Assembly: GCA_016932715.1 (NCBI GenBank)
Contig: JAFGCG010000092.1
Location: forward strand, 29,800-93,799
Direction of reading: 5' to 3'
Source: Anaerolineales bacterium
GTDB taxonomy: Bacteria > Chloroflexota > Anaerolineae > Anaerolineales > Villigracilaceae
DNA length: 64,000 nucleotides
Shown: piece after piece, positions 1 through 8,379 of the stretch
Layout of the letters: the number at the start of each line of letters is the position of its first letter
Numbering within the stretch: position 1 is the stretch's first letter
Position numbers and translations under genes: made by a program
The notes under the pieces: generated by a model
Told to the model about the DNA's origin: nothing
The model's database searches: none
Seen by the model: the letters and a program-made list of their open reading frames with translations, nothing else

Positions 1-2
1 CT

Positions 3-1478
3 GCCTCGGATGAGACCCTCCGGATACAGATCGAGCAGGTGGAACAGCAGATCGCCAAATACCAGACCGACCTGGACAATGTATCGACGAAGAGCGTCAG
101 CGAGCAGCTCGAGCTGGTGACTGCCCAGATGGAGCCGCTGCAGGCAGAAGTATTGCAGTTGCAGAAAGAAATTGCTTTGCTGTCGCCAACCACAAGCCAG
201 CAGCGTAAAGCCCAGATCGCTGAAAAGCAGGCGCGGCTGGATCAGATCACGCCTTTACTGAATCTGTATCAACAGATCTACAGCAACCTGGTCGTGCTCG
301 GAAACCCCGGCGCAAACGTAAGTAACGACAGCCCAATGGTAGCGCGCTTACAGTCTACTTTGAATTTATACCAGCAGATCTATCTGAATCTCATCAACTC
401 CAGGGAATCGATCCGCTTGGCGCGTTTGCAGAACACACCCAATGTCGTCCAGATCGAGGCGGCGCCTGTCCCGCAAAACCCGATCCGGCCGCAGCCGGTG
501 CAGAACGCCATGCTGGCCGGCGCGGTCGGCTTGATGCTTGCTGCCGGAGTCGTGTTCCTGGTCGAGTACCTGGACGACACGCTCAAAACGCCGGAAGATG
601 TCGACCGGCTGCTGGGGCTGCCGCTGATCGGTTATATTGCCGAGATGCAATCGAAGGGGAAAACCGATGCGGAGATCTATGTCTCCCGTCAGCCGCGCTC
701 GCCGGTATCCGAGTCGTTCCGCTCCCTGCGCACGAACCTGGAGTTTTCGTCTGTGGACAAGCCCCTGCGGACGATCCTGGTGACGGGCGCGGAGGCAGGT
801 GACGGCAAGACGACCATTTCTGCGAACCTGGCTGCGATCTTCGCCCAGGGCGGTAAGCGTGTCCTGCTGCTGGATGCGGACCTGCGCCGCCCGCGCCTGC
901 ATCGTTTCCTGGGTATCCAGAACCGCCTGGGCCTGACCGACCTCTTCCGCGACGGCCTGGATGTGGAGGCGGTCACCTACCAGTGGAGCGATTCGAACTC
1001 CAAGACCATGTCCGTGATCACCAGCGGAAGCCTGCCGCCCAACCCGGCTGAGCTGCTCGGTTCCCATAAGATGGACAGCATCCTGGCTGAACTGGCGAGC
1101 CGCGTGGATGTGCTGATCATCGACAGCCCGCCCTCCCTGGTGGCAGATGCCCAGCTCCTGGCTGCCAAAGTGGATGGCGTGCTGCTGGTTGTCCAGCCGG
1201 GCAAGACCCACGCCGATGCCGCGCGTGCCACCCGTGAGCTGCTGGACCGGGCCGGTGCGCGTGTAGTGGGCGCGGTCTTCAACCGCATCCCGCGCAGCCA
1301 TGGCCATTATTATGGCGGCTACCGTTATTATTCTCCATATTATTACCGGAACGATCGCTACCTGACCGGCAGTGATGTGGTCGCGGCTGCCTCGCCGGAG
1401 GTGACCGCGCCGCGCGAAAAGGCAGCCCAATCCCTATTGAGCCGGTTGTGGAAGCAGCAGAGCAGGTCTAACAAATGA
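3..1478 (+). CDS. EPS polysaccharide co-polymerase / BY-type tyrosine autokinase, 5' truncated
   Basis: The reading frame is open from the window edge, so the gene starts upstream; what remains is about 491 residues. The first part is a long coiled coil of the Wzz periplasmic type, then a PxxP-like stretch and a membrane segment (around nt 510-575), then a cytoplasmic ATPase. Visible kinase motifs are Walker A (GAEAGDGKTT), Walker A' (LLLDADLRRPR) and Walker B (VDVLIIDSPP). The C-terminus carries a tyrosine cluster (YYGGYRYYSPYYYRNDRY) typical of BY-kinase autophosphorylation. Such proteins control chain length and export of exopolysaccharide. It resembles the complete protein at 53537-55192, so the window holds two paralogues. 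A LysM protein and a phosphatase follow, which fits kinase/phosphatase control of EPS. Confidence 0.93.
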   Translation, partial: ASDETLRIQIEQVEQQIAKYQTDLDNVSTKSVSEQLELVTAQMEPLQAEVLQLQKEIALLSPTTSQQRKAQIAEKQARLDQITPLLNLYQQIYSNLVVLGNPGANVSNDSPMVARLQSTLNLYQQIYLNLINSRESIRLARLQNTPNVVQIEAAPVPQNPIRPQPVQNAMLAGAVGLMLAAGVVFLVEYLDDTLKTPEDVDRLLGLPLIGYIAEMQSKGKTDAEIYVSRQPRSPVSESFRSLRTNLEFSSVDKPLRTILVTGAEAGDGKTTISANLAAIFAQGGKRVLLLDADLRRPRLHRFLGIQNRLGLTDLFRDGLDVEAVTYQWSDSNSKTMSVITSGSLPPNPAELLGSHKMDSILAELASRVDVLIIDSPPSLVADAQLLAAKVDGVLLVVQPGKTHADAARATRELLDRAGARVVGAVFNRIPRSHGHYYGGYRYYSPYYYRNDRYLTGSDVVAAASPEVTAPREKAAQSLLSRLWKQQSRSNK

Positions 1479-1523
1479 TCCTGTATTCCGGGGAGGTTAT
1501 GATGTGGGTTTTATCGGGGAAAT

Positions 1524-2390
1524 ATGAGTGATCGAGGCCGTGGCAATCCAGCCTGCCCCTATCTCGGGCTGGAAGATGATGCCGATACATCCCTGGCATT
1601 CCCCTCGGTTTGGAACACCTGCCACCGCAGCCGGCGCGTCGTCTCTCCGAGCCTCCAGCACCAGGCTGAATATTGCCTCAGTGAAAATCATCGGAATTGC
1701 GTGGCGTTCCCGGCCGGGCAGGCTACCCTGCCTTTGCCGCATCGTTTACGTGCTTCCCGCCGTCGGACAAGTCTATACGGGCGCAGCCCCTTCCGAGGCC
1801 TGGTTTTCGTTTTCATTGGGATCCTGGTGTTAGCTGGCATAGGCTGGGGATTGTGGGCGCAGGGATATATCCTGCCCACAGGGACTGAAATTCCCTCCCT
1901 GACGATGACCGTTTTGATGACACCTGTCCCCACCCAGACTACTGCTCTCACCCCTACTCCTACTTCTGCCATGATAGTGACGCCGAAGCCGATATCGACC
2001 GGCGAAGCCGTGCCGAAACGCCAGCTGGATCAGCCGATCGGGAGCGACTATCAGTTTGTGATCCACCGGGTGCTGGACGGTGAAAATTTGAACCAGTACG
2101 CCGCCAAATACAATACCAGTATCGAAGCCATTCTGATGGTCAACTATGATTTCAAAACGCCGTTGTGGGTGGATGCACTGGTGATCATCCCGGTCGGGTT
2201 CACCAATGTATCCAGCCTCCCGGCTTTCGAAGCCTATGAGGTGCCGCGCGCGGACATGTCTCTGAAGGTGCTGGCACTGGGATTCGGTGTGAGTCTCAAG
2301 GACCTGCGCTATTACAATGCGATCGGCATGGATGAGTCTCTCCAGGTGGGGGACTGGCTGCTTATTCCCCGTCCCCGGGTGGCGCCGTAG
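1524..2390 (+). CDS. membrane-anchored LysM protein with N-terminal four-Cys motif
   Basis: A 288-residue protein. The N-terminus has CPYLGL (C11) followed by C33, C51 and C59, a spacing that suggests a small metal-binding or redox module on the cytoplasmic side. A single membrane helix lies at about residues 92-113, then a Thr/Pro-rich linker, then two LysM-like repeats (about 177-226 and 235-284), each ending in an L-I-P motif. LysM domains bind glycans such as peptidoglycan, so the outer part probably contacts the wall or the EPS. It lies 45 bp after the BY-kinase and 19 bp before the tyrosine phosphatase, so all three are probably one transcript. I recall the CPYLGL motif from Chloroflexota proteins of unknown role. 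The start ATG is preceded by a GGGGA ribosome site. Confidence 0.85.
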   Translation: MSDRGRGNPACPYLGLEDDADTSLAFPSVWNTCHRSRRVVSPSLQHQAEYCLSENHRNCVAFPAGQATLPLPHRLRASRRRTSLYGRSPFRGLVFVFIGILVLAGIGWGLWAQGYILPTGTEIPSLTMTVLMTPVPTQTTALTPTPTSAMIVTPKPISTGEAVPKRQLDQPIGSDYQFVIHRVLDGENLNQYAAKYNTSIEAILMVNYDFKTPLWVDALVIIPVGFTNVSSLPAFEAYEVPRADMSLKVLALGFGVSLKDLRYYNAIGMDESLQVGDWLLIPRPRVAP

Positions 2391-2409
2391 CATTCACAGT
2401 GAGGTGAAA

Positions 2410-2895
2410 ATGCCTTCCGTCTTATTTGTGTGTACTGCTGACCGTTTCCGTTCGCCCCTCGCGGCGGCTTTGTTCAGGCACCGGCTGCAAGGGGAATCGG
2501 ACGCGCGGGACTGGTCGGTTCGGAGCGCCGGCACCTGGGCGGACCCTGATAAAGTGGTCATTCCACCTACCCGGTGGGTGGCGAATCATTTGCACCTTGA
2601 CCTGGGCGCCCACAAATCCCGACGGATTAACAGGGAGTTACTCGATACGTATGATCTGATCCTTGTGATGGAAAACAACCATCGGGAGGGCCTCCTGGTC
2701 GAGTTTCCCGAAATGGAGAAGCGCCTTTTCCTTCTCTCCGAGGTAGCCGCCGGACGGGCATACAACATTCCGGATCCCCATGTCCAGCCGGGGGATACCT
2801 TTCAGGATGTTGCCGCTGAGTTGTCTGATTTGATCGATAAAGGGTATCATCACATTTGCGATCTGGCGCGCCAGTTGCACGACGGGAGTGGCTAA
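2410..2895 (+). CDS. low-molecular-weight protein-tyrosine phosphatase
   Basis: About 161 residues from the ATG at 2410, which has GAGGTG just upstream; a longer in-frame start would run back into the LysM gene. The active-site loop is FVCTADRFRS, a C-x5-R-S signature at the very N-terminus as usual for this family. The general-acid loop NIPDPH is also present. The glycine of the classical CxGNxCRS loop is replaced, as also occurs in the paralogue at 41953-42471. The family removes phosphate from BY-kinase tyrosine clusters and so resets EPS export; the kinase gene lies immediately upstream in the same direction. Confidence 0.92.
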   Translation: MPSVLFVCTADRFRSPLAAALFRHRLQGESDARDWSVRSAGTWADPDKVVIPPTRWVANHLHLDLGAHKSRRINRELLDTYDLILVMENNHREGLLVEFPEMEKRLFLLSEVAAGRAYNIPDPHVQPGDTFQDVAAELSDLIDKGYHHICDLARQLHDGSG

Positions 2896-2916
2896 AAGAA
2901 TGGGCTACGTATGTTC

Positions 2917-2990
2917 TCACCACGGAGAACACAGAGTTCACAGAGATTTTTAAAAGGTTTTCTCCGTGTTCTCAGTGCACTCCGTGGTGA
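2917..2990. repeat. CACGGAG-type palindromic intergenic repeat
   Basis: Outer arms TCACCACGGAG (2917-2927) and CTCCGTGGTGA (2980-2990) are perfectly complementary over 11 bp. Inside, the motif CAC(A/G)GAG recurs on the left arm and CTC(C/A)GTG on the right arm, so it is a palindrome built of short tandem units. Two related elements lie at 12135-12201 and 36383-36464. It follows the phosphatase stop codon and may act as a 3' stabilising hairpin, or be a mobile palindromic element. Confidence 0.8.
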
Positions 2991-3077
2991 AGGTATTGGG
3001 CAAGCCCACACAATTAGCCACTCTCTGCACGACAAAGAAGCTGCGTGATCTTTTGCTTTCATCTCTCTAGTCTTTCC

Positions 3078-4265
3078 ATGCCATCCCGCATTGACAACCA
3101 CACCCTTAGCCAATTGATCTCCGACCACCCACGCGCCGTGGATGGGGCTTCCCTCTCGCCATCAGACTGGCCGCTCCTGCTTCAGGCGGCGCATCAGGAG
3201 GGGGTCGGTCCACTCTTATACTGGCGACTCTCGAAATCCGGAGAACTCGTATCTCTCCCAACAGAGGCTCGAAATTCCCTGCGGGGCATGTATGCCCGCA
3301 CGTGGGCACAGAACCAGAAAATATTCGAGGAACTGAGTGTAATCACACGGCTGTTCCATGAAAAAGGGATCCCGGTGGTGGTCTTGAAGGGCGCCTGTTT
3401 CGCCCTGACGATCTATCCGGACATTGGCTTGCGTCCGATGGGGGATCTCGATGTATTAGTGCCTGCCTCGAAGTTAGCCGAAGCGGTTGAAATTGCAGAA
3501 TCGCTCGGTTACGCAGATACGATTCCGGAAGCCTCTCCGGGCTTGCATGATCTGCTGAGTCACCATGCCTGCCTGCAAAAATCAGGTTCCGGGTCGATTA
3601 CATTGGAAATCCACAATAGCCTGGTAGCCGATAAAACCTTTGCCTATGCTGTGCCCGTGGATTGGTTTTGGGAGCAAACCGAACCATTGAATGGTTCATC
3701 GAAAAACAGGTTTGAAAACCTGCTTGTGTTAACTCCCACAGCCCAGTTGCTCTATGCTGCCTCACACGCCATGCTGCAGCACGGCGGCGATAAGGCGCCG
3801 TTGCGCTGGTATTATGACCTGGACCAACTCATTCGGTCCTCTGGCAGCCGCCTGGACTGGGACCTGCTCCTCGAGCAGGCACAAAAATTCGCATGGAGTT
3901 CTGCCTTGAAGGCGGCGCTGGCTCAAACGCAGGATTACTTCGGTACTCCTGTCCCGGATACGGTCCGCATCCGCCTATCCCGGCAAACGGATCACCACGA
4001 GTCCCTGGTGAAGAAGAAACAAAGTCAGCCTGGAACGAAAATCCTACTGGAAAATCAGACATTAGCTTCGCTGAACTGGCACGGAAGAGCCAGGCTGGTT
4101 TTAGCGCTCCTTTTTCCCAGCCCGGCGTATATGCGCTGGCGGTACCGATTGAAGAGTTCGTGGTCACTGCCAGTCTATTATCCGTTCCGCTGGTGGGGAA
4201 TTGCCAGGGACGCACTTGCTACAGTGATCGAGCTCCTGAAGAGACAATCTGTCCCGCGAACCTAA
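3078..4265 (+). CDS. nucleotidyltransferase-fold protein (NTP_transf_5 family), lasso-cluster associated
   Basis: A 395-residue protein from the ATG at 3078; an in-frame GTG at 3045 is possible. The family signature is clear: a helix ending in VVLKG, then LRPMGDLDVLV with the DxD metal site of the polymerase-beta fold, and a C-terminal LLFPSPAYMRWRY block. The family is uncharacterised. I recall members sitting inside lasso-peptide gene clusters, including those with HprK-like kinases, so a tailoring role is possible but unproven. It is followed after 68 bp by the B1 gene. I see no secretion signal; the protein should be cytoplasmic. Confidence 0.8.
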   Translation: MPSRIDNHTLSQLISDHPRAVDGASLSPSDWPLLLQAAHQEGVGPLLYWRLSKSGELVSLPTEARNSLRGMYARTWAQNQKIFEELSVITRLFHEKGIPVVVLKGACFALTIYPDIGLRPMGDLDVLVPASKLAEAVEIAESLGYADTIPEASPGLHDLLSHHACLQKSGSGSITLEIHNSLVADKTFAYAVPVDWFWEQTEPLNGSSKNRFENLLVLTPTAQLLYAASHAMLQHGGDKAPLRWYYDLDQLIRSSGSRLDWDLLLEQAQKFAWSSALKAALAQTQDYFGTPVPDTVRIRLSRQTDHHESLVKKKQSQPGTKILLENQTLASLNWHGRARLVLALLFPSPAYMRWRYRLKSSWSLPVYYPFRWWGIARDALATVIELLKRQSVPRT

Positions 4266-4333
4266 ATCCCGTCCGCTCGCGACTGTGTTACTAATGGCGT
4301 AAAATACTATTGCAATCACTGTAATCGATTACC

Positions 4334-4624
4334 ATGACCATCAACCTCGACACCCAGATCAGCATCCCCGAAACCGTTTATACCCAGGAGGTCGGCGAGG
4401 AAACCATCCTGCTCGACACCCAGGGCGGGCGTTATTTCAGCCTGGACCCGGTCGGCACGCGCATGTGGCAGCTCCTCCGGGAACATGGCGTGCTGCGCAC
4501 GGTCTATGAAACCATTTTGAAGGAGTACGAAGTAACGCCTGAGCAGCTGGAGACGGATCTCCTGGCTTTAGCCGCGAAAATGATCGAGAAGGGCCTCGCC
4601 CGGATCCAGGACGACGCCGAATGA
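4334..4624 (+). CDS. PqqD-family RiPP recognition element, lasso B1
   Basis: A 96-residue PqqD-like protein. It shows the expected pattern: a beta-rich N-terminus (VYTQEVGEETILLDTQGGRYFSLD), then V-G-T-R-M-W and a helical winged part ending in a D-L-L-x-L-A segment. In lasso-peptide pathways the stand-alone PqqD domain (B1) binds the leader peptide and brings it to the B2 protease. The stop codon overlaps the B2 start by 4 bp (ATGA), and the precursor gene lies 600 bp downstream. No second B1 is present near the second lasso locus, so this one may serve both precursors. Confidence 0.92.
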   Translation: MTINLDTQISIPETVYTQEVGEETILLDTQGGRYFSLDPVGTRMWQLLREHGVLRTVYETILKEYEVTPEQLETDLLALAAKMIEKGLARIQDDAE

Positions 4625-5064
4625 CTGTAACAACTGTGCTTCACAAGTTGAACAGCGCCTCCCGGCTTTCTGCCGAGGATTGGATGCTGTTCCTGCAAGC
4701 CTGGGTCTGGTTGCTGATTTTCGACATCGGTTTGCGCACACGCCCATTTTCGGAATTACAGGCTTTTGCCGCCCGACTGACTTCCCATCCTATCCCATCA
4801 CCCGAGCAAACGGAGAAACAGCTTCGCATGCTGAAGGTCGCTGTTGCCCGTGCGGGCAGCCATCACCTCTACCCAATGACCTGCCTGCGCCGCTCCCTGG
4901 CATTGCAAAAAATGCTGGCTCAAAGAGGGGTCGCTGCCGAATTGAAGATTGGTGTGTACAAAGAGCTTGACTTGTTGAACGCCCACGCTTGGGTAGAGTG
5001 TCAGGGTAAACCGATAGGTGAACCGGAGAAGGTCATGGACCACTATGTGATGCTGAGGAGGTAG
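4621..5064 (+). CDS. lasso-peptide leader peptidase B2 (transglutaminase-like)
   Basis: A 147-residue protein with the transglutaminase-like core of lasso B2 proteases. The putative nucleophile is C88 in MTCLRRSLALQ and the histidine is H122 in NAHAWVE. The third residue is not a clear aspartate; E134 (PIGEPEK) sits near the expected place. The family removes the leader from the precursor using ATP-independent cysteine-protease chemistry after delivery by B1. Translational coupling to B1 through the ATGA overlap supports a B1-B2 pair. A hydrophobic stretch near residues 22-36 is usual for this family. Confidence 0.92.
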   Translation: MTVTTVLHKLNSASRLSAEDWMLFLQAWVWLLIFDIGLRTRPFSELQAFAARLTSHPIPSPEQTEKQLRMLKVAVARAGSHHLYPMTCLRRSLALQKMLAQRGVAAELKIGVYKELDLLNAHAWVECQGKPIGEPEKVMDHYVMLRR

Positions 5065-5139
5065 TATCAAGCAAAATAATTGCAGCAGCAGGTTCTGTAA
5101 ATGTCTGGTGGAATGCTTGAGCAACTTATAAGAGTTTTT

Positions 5140-5169
5140 TTGCACTTGAATTGTGAAAATGTGTACAAT
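5140..5169 (+). promoter_or_regulatory. sigma70-like promoter in front of lasso precursor 1
   Basis: TTGCAC (5140-5145) and TACAAT (5164-5169) are separated by 18 bp and lie about 72 bp upstream of the precursor ATG. It would give the precursor its own transcript, separate from B1/B2. Prediction by eye only. Confidence 0.5.
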
Positions 5170-5241
5170 GCAGTGACTACTGCCTGTGCGCACTGTGACA
5201 AATAGATTTGATAAAGATAAACCGCACATAGGAGAGACACA

Positions 5242-5397
5242 ATGGAGACCAAAGACATGATTGATAACGAAAAGAAAGTTTATGCCACGCCTGAATTGGT
5301 GGAGCATGGCGATCTGGGGGAAATGACCCAGGGTGGTGCCGGTGGAGATCCTGAGACACTAGGGGGGACAAATCCAGAAGGGAAGATTCTTCCATAA
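5242..5397 (+). CDS. lasso peptide precursor 1 (A gene)
   Basis: A 51-residue ORF with a strong ribosome site (AGGAGA, 7 bp before ATG). The leader ends in Y14-A-T-P17-E-L19-V-E-H-G23-D-L-G-E-M-T29-Q30, which matches the lasso leader pattern Y-x-x-P-x-L-x-x-x-G and the essential Thr at position -2. Cleavage after Q30 would leave a 21-residue core beginning GGAGGDPE. Gly1 and Glu8 can form the expected eight-residue macrolactam ring, and the tail would be TLGGTNPEGKILP. The ORF is short enough to be missed by gene callers. It sits between the B2 and cyclase genes, as in known lasso clusters. The identification as lasso class is strong; activity and mature structure are unknown. Confidence 0.9.
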   Translation: METKDMIDNEKKVYATPELVEHGDLGEMTQGGAGGDPETLGGTNPEGKILP

Positions 5398-5436
5398 AAA
5401 ACGTCTTACACTTAACCTATAGCGGATTGCTAACAG

Positions 5437-5500
5437 ATTGATGGCATGCACCAGGAAAACAGGCTGTTTTTGCGCATTCGCAAGAGTCTGTGCCATCAAT
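5437..5500 (+). promoter_or_regulatory. hairpin between precursor and cyclase genes
   Basis: ATTGATGGCA (5437-5446) pairs perfectly with TGCCATCAAT (5491-5500). A second small hairpin, TTGCG-catt-CGCAA (5470-5483), lies in the loop. There is no long T-run, so it is more likely a partial terminator or mRNA-stabilising structure than a full stop. It could set a high ratio of precursor to enzyme mRNA. Confidence 0.5.
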
Positions 5501-5572
5501 TGATCAGATATTCGCTCTAAAGAGCTTCTTTTGTCTTCTGTACATAATTGATATTCTTGCCAAGGAGAAGAA

Positions 5573-7279
5573 TTGTTAGTCAGCTGGGCAAGCTCTTCGC
5601 CAGATCCTGTTTTGTTAGATACTGAATGGTCCAGACCGTTGCAACCAAATGGCTTGAGCCTATGGAGCAGCGGATACGTTGCCAACCAGGATGAATTGAT
5701 TAGTCGTTATGGGTTGTCCAAGCAATTATCTACGTCAGACTTACTGTTGTTTTTATTTCGAAAAATGGGAGCAACTGCCAGTGCCAAATTGGTAGCTGGA
5801 CCTTGCTCCTGGATGGTCTGGGATCCTGCACAAAAACTTCTGCTTGTTGTTTCTGATCGTATGGGTCTGGCGCCACTCTACTATGCCCAATTTAAGGGAT
5901 GTTTGTGGATTGCAGATGATGAAAATGTTCTACTCACAAAAGCCGGGATTCCGCGTCAGTCCAACCCGTCTGCCGTTGTTGCCCAAATTGATTCCCTCTC
6001 AATGTTGGAAGACGAAACCATCTACAAGGATATTTATAAACTTACACCGGGTACTGTTTGGACTTGCGGCAGTGACCATTCAATCCGTGAAATTTACTGG
6101 CGAGCTGAATTGCAGCCAGTTTTGCGTTTAAAAGACAACCGGGAATACGCTGAAGCGCTCCGTGCCCTGTTGGTCCAGGTGGTGGATGAGCATGTCCCGC
6201 GCAAACAATTTGCACTGACCCTGAGCAGTGGTATGGATAGCAGCAGTATTGCTGGAGCGCTTCGCCTAGCCCGTCCCAGCGATCGTATTCCTAGCATAGG
6301 CCAAATTATGCCAGCACTTCCGGGTAGTAACGAGCAAGAGTGGATTCTGGCGACCAGTCAAAAACTCAACTTGGATTTGACAGAACTGCAGGTCGATCAA
6401 TTTTGGCCATTGAAACCGTCTGGCCCTTGTGAAAATCTCCCTCGAATAACCGCCTATCAGGAAATATGGGGTATCACCTGCCTGGAGGCGCGGAAACAAG
6501 GCGCTCGCATTCTTATTACCGGAGCCATGGGGGATCAATGTTTCGGAAGTTCTATTTGTAGTTATTCTGATCTATTGCTCAACTCGCGTTGGATCGAACT
6601 CGGTCGACAAATTCGGCATGAATGGGTTCAGGGGTATTACATCCGCCCTCCGGATTGGAAAACACCTTTGCGCCGGTCGCTGCGGCCGCTAAAACAATAT
6701 ATTGATAATCTGCTTTTACCCCTGAAACAGATGAAGCCTGTTTCCTGGCTGCACCCATCCCAACAAGCTGTTTACGAGCAAGTAAGATACGCCAACCGCA
6801 GGCCATTCAAAATTGGATTGCCCGCCAGGGTAATGCGCTGGTGGCAGATTATAGATCCAGGAAGTCTCCAAAATATCCTGCAATTCCATAAGTTCGCGCA
6901 AAGGCTTGGTATCGAGATGCGCCATCCTCTCTGGGATCATCGCATTCTGGAATTTGTCTTGCAACTTCCAGCTGAGCAAACCTATCAGTCTGGTACTCAA
7001 AAAATCGTCTTGCGCAATGCCATGCGCGGTATATTGCCAGATAAGGTTGTTGAGTTAAGAAAAAAAATAGTGCCATTTGATCTGTTCCATCGCGGTCTAC
7101 GTGAACGCAGTGTCGAGCAGGCAATGGATTTGATGACCAATATGAGGCTAGCCGATATGGGATATGTTTTACCCTCCGAGTTGCAAGCCGCCTATCAGCG
7201 TTATCTCAGGGGAGAAACCAACCATCAGAATTTCTTTTATACATTGATGCTTGAATCCCAGGTGCGTGCATGGTATTAA
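5573..7279 (+). CDS. lasso cyclase 1 (asparagine-synthetase-like, C protein)
   Basis: A 568-residue AsnB-like protein starting at TTG (5573) with a good AAGGAG site. The C-terminal synthetase domain has the pyrophosphatase loop S218-S-G-M-D-S (usual SGGxDS), then GAMGDQ. The N-terminal glutaminase-like domain is degenerate: the protein begins M-L-V-S, without the catalytic Cys2 of true asparagine synthetases. That is expected for lasso cyclases, which adenylate the Asp/Glu side chain of the core and join it to the Gly1 amine. The gene follows precursor 1 by 175 bp and overlaps the kinase gene by 10 bp. Codons here look more A/T-rich than in most neighbours, which may mean separate ancestry. 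Confidence 0.9.
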   Translation: MLVSWASSSPDPVLLDTEWSRPLQPNGLSLWSSGYVANQDELISRYGLSKQLSTSDLLLFLFRKMGATASAKLVAGPCSWMVWDPAQKLLLVVSDRMGLAPLYYAQFKGCLWIADDENVLLTKAGIPRQSNPSAVVAQIDSLSMLEDETIYKDIYKLTPGTVWTCGSDHSIREIYWRAELQPVLRLKDNREYAEALRALLVQVVDEHVPRKQFALTLSSGMDSSSIAGALRLARPSDRIPSIGQIMPALPGSNEQEWILATSQKLNLDLTELQVDQFWPLKPSGPCENLPRITAYQEIWGITCLEARKQGARILITGAMGDQCFGSSICSYSDLLLNSRWIELGRQIRHEWVQGYYIRPPDWKTPLRRSLRPLKQYIDNLLLPLKQMKPVSWLHPSQQAVYEQVRYANRRPFKIGLPARVMRWWQIIDPGSLQNILQFHKFAQRLGIEMRHPLWDHRILEFVLQLPAEQTYQSGTQKIVLRNAMRGILPDKVVELRKKIVPFDLFHRGLRERSVEQAMDLMTNMRLADMGYVLPSELQAAYQRYLRGETNHQNFFYTLMLESQVRAWY

Positions 7280-8247
7280 GTCTTTCTGATTCATTTTACA
7301 ACTACCGGGTTTATGGTCTGACCATAACCAGCAACCTGCCGCTCGACCCCTGGCTTCCGCTTTCGGAGGAGCCAGCCAGTCTAGCTATTGAAGGTTGGTT
7401 GGCCAGTGAGAACCTGCCTGTTCTCCCGCTTCGTTCCGCTCGTCATACGGAGCAATCCGGAGCACCTCATTCATCTTTCTATCACAATAAAACCTTGCGT
7501 TTAAATATACCAAGAGTGGGTCATTTTCTGATTGCTCAGGATAAAATCCTGGTTCAATTCTCAGCGGATGCAAATTTGGCTTCAGTCTGTGCAAATTTGC
7601 TATCAACGGCATTATCATTATGGCTTGAGCAGCATAGAACTAGGGTAATCCATGCCTCCTGCCTGGTATATCACGGGAAAGCGGCCGCTTTCATGGCGAA
7701 TAGCACAACTGGCAAATCAACTCTGGCGGCAGCCTTTTTACAGTCTGGTGCCGAATTGCTCAGTGACGATGTTGTTCCAATTGTAGAAACTGCAAATGGT
7801 TTTTTCGCCAGTCCAGGGTATCCAACTGTGCGCTTGTCTGAAGAGCAGATCGAGTATTTCCTGGGTACGCAGGCCAATCTCGCGCGTTGGTTTCCTAAAT
7901 GGAGAAAAGCACTGATCCCAATTGGGGAAAACGGCTGGGGCGGCTTTTGTAACCTCTCTCAAAAAATTCAGCGCCTATATGTTTTGAATCGGACACTCAA
8001 CGATCCTGGTGGTCAAGTGCGATTCGAGCCGCTTTCGGATGTCGATTCCGTGCTTTCCTTGATCCGATTTTCCTTTCTTATTCGGGACACATGGGAGATG
8101 GAAATTGCAGCGGAAAGAATGGCGTTTTTTGCACGCTTAGTGGCACAAACAGGTGTAACTCGCTTGACCTACTCATCGGGATACGAACACCTGACTGAGG
8201 TTATTCGGCAGGTTTTTGGGGATATGGATAAAAACGAGGTTAAATGA
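7270..8247 (+). CDS. HprK-like kinase of lasso locus 1
   Basis: A 325-residue protein with the C-terminal P-loop kinase fold of HPr kinase. Landmarks are VIHASCLVYHGKAAAF, a deviant Walker A (ANSTTGKST, with Ala for the first Gly) and LLSDDVVPI, equivalent to the HprK DD motif. The first 120 residues are a beta-rich domain of unknown role. Such stand-alone HprK relatives occur in paeninodin-type lasso clusters and phosphorylate the precursor's C-terminal serine. Precursor 1 ends in Leu-Pro, so that exact target is absent. The 10-bp overlap with the cyclase suggests coupled translation. The HprK-like assignment is firm; the substrate is unknown. Confidence 0.85.
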   Translation: MVLSLSDSFYNYRVYGLTITSNLPLDPWLPLSEEPASLAIEGWLASENLPVLPLRSARHTEQSGAPHSSFYHNKTLRLNIPRVGHFLIAQDKILVQFSADANLASVCANLLSTALSLWLEQHRTRVIHASCLVYHGKAAAFMANSTTGKSTLAAAFLQSGAELLSDDVVPIVETANGFFASPGYPTVRLSEEQIEYFLGTQANLARWFPKWRKALIPIGENGWGGFCNLSQKIQRLYVLNRTLNDPGGQVRFEPLSDVDSVLSLIRFSFLIRDTWEMEIAAERMAFFARLVAQTGVTRLTYSSGYEHLTEVIRQVFGDMDKNEVK

Positions 8248-8379
8248 CAAAATGGAATTCTTACCTATTGCGCAGGAAAGTGGGACAGATTTCGACCTTT
8301 TTGAGGATATTCTCGCGACTAACCATACAGGAAAATTTTTCAAACTGCATTTTTCAACGCTCAGAACAAGGAGAAAGGT

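Noticed and set aside
366..1430. Long minus-strand frame of 354 codons
   Set aside because: It lies fully inside the BY-kinase gene on the other strand, is rich in Arg, Gln and His as expected for a shadow frame, and has no recognisable domain.
7270..8247. Regulatory HPr kinase of the sugar phosphotransferase system
   Set aside because: No HPr or PTS genes nearby, N-terminal domain differs, and the position in a lasso locus points to a tailoring kinase.
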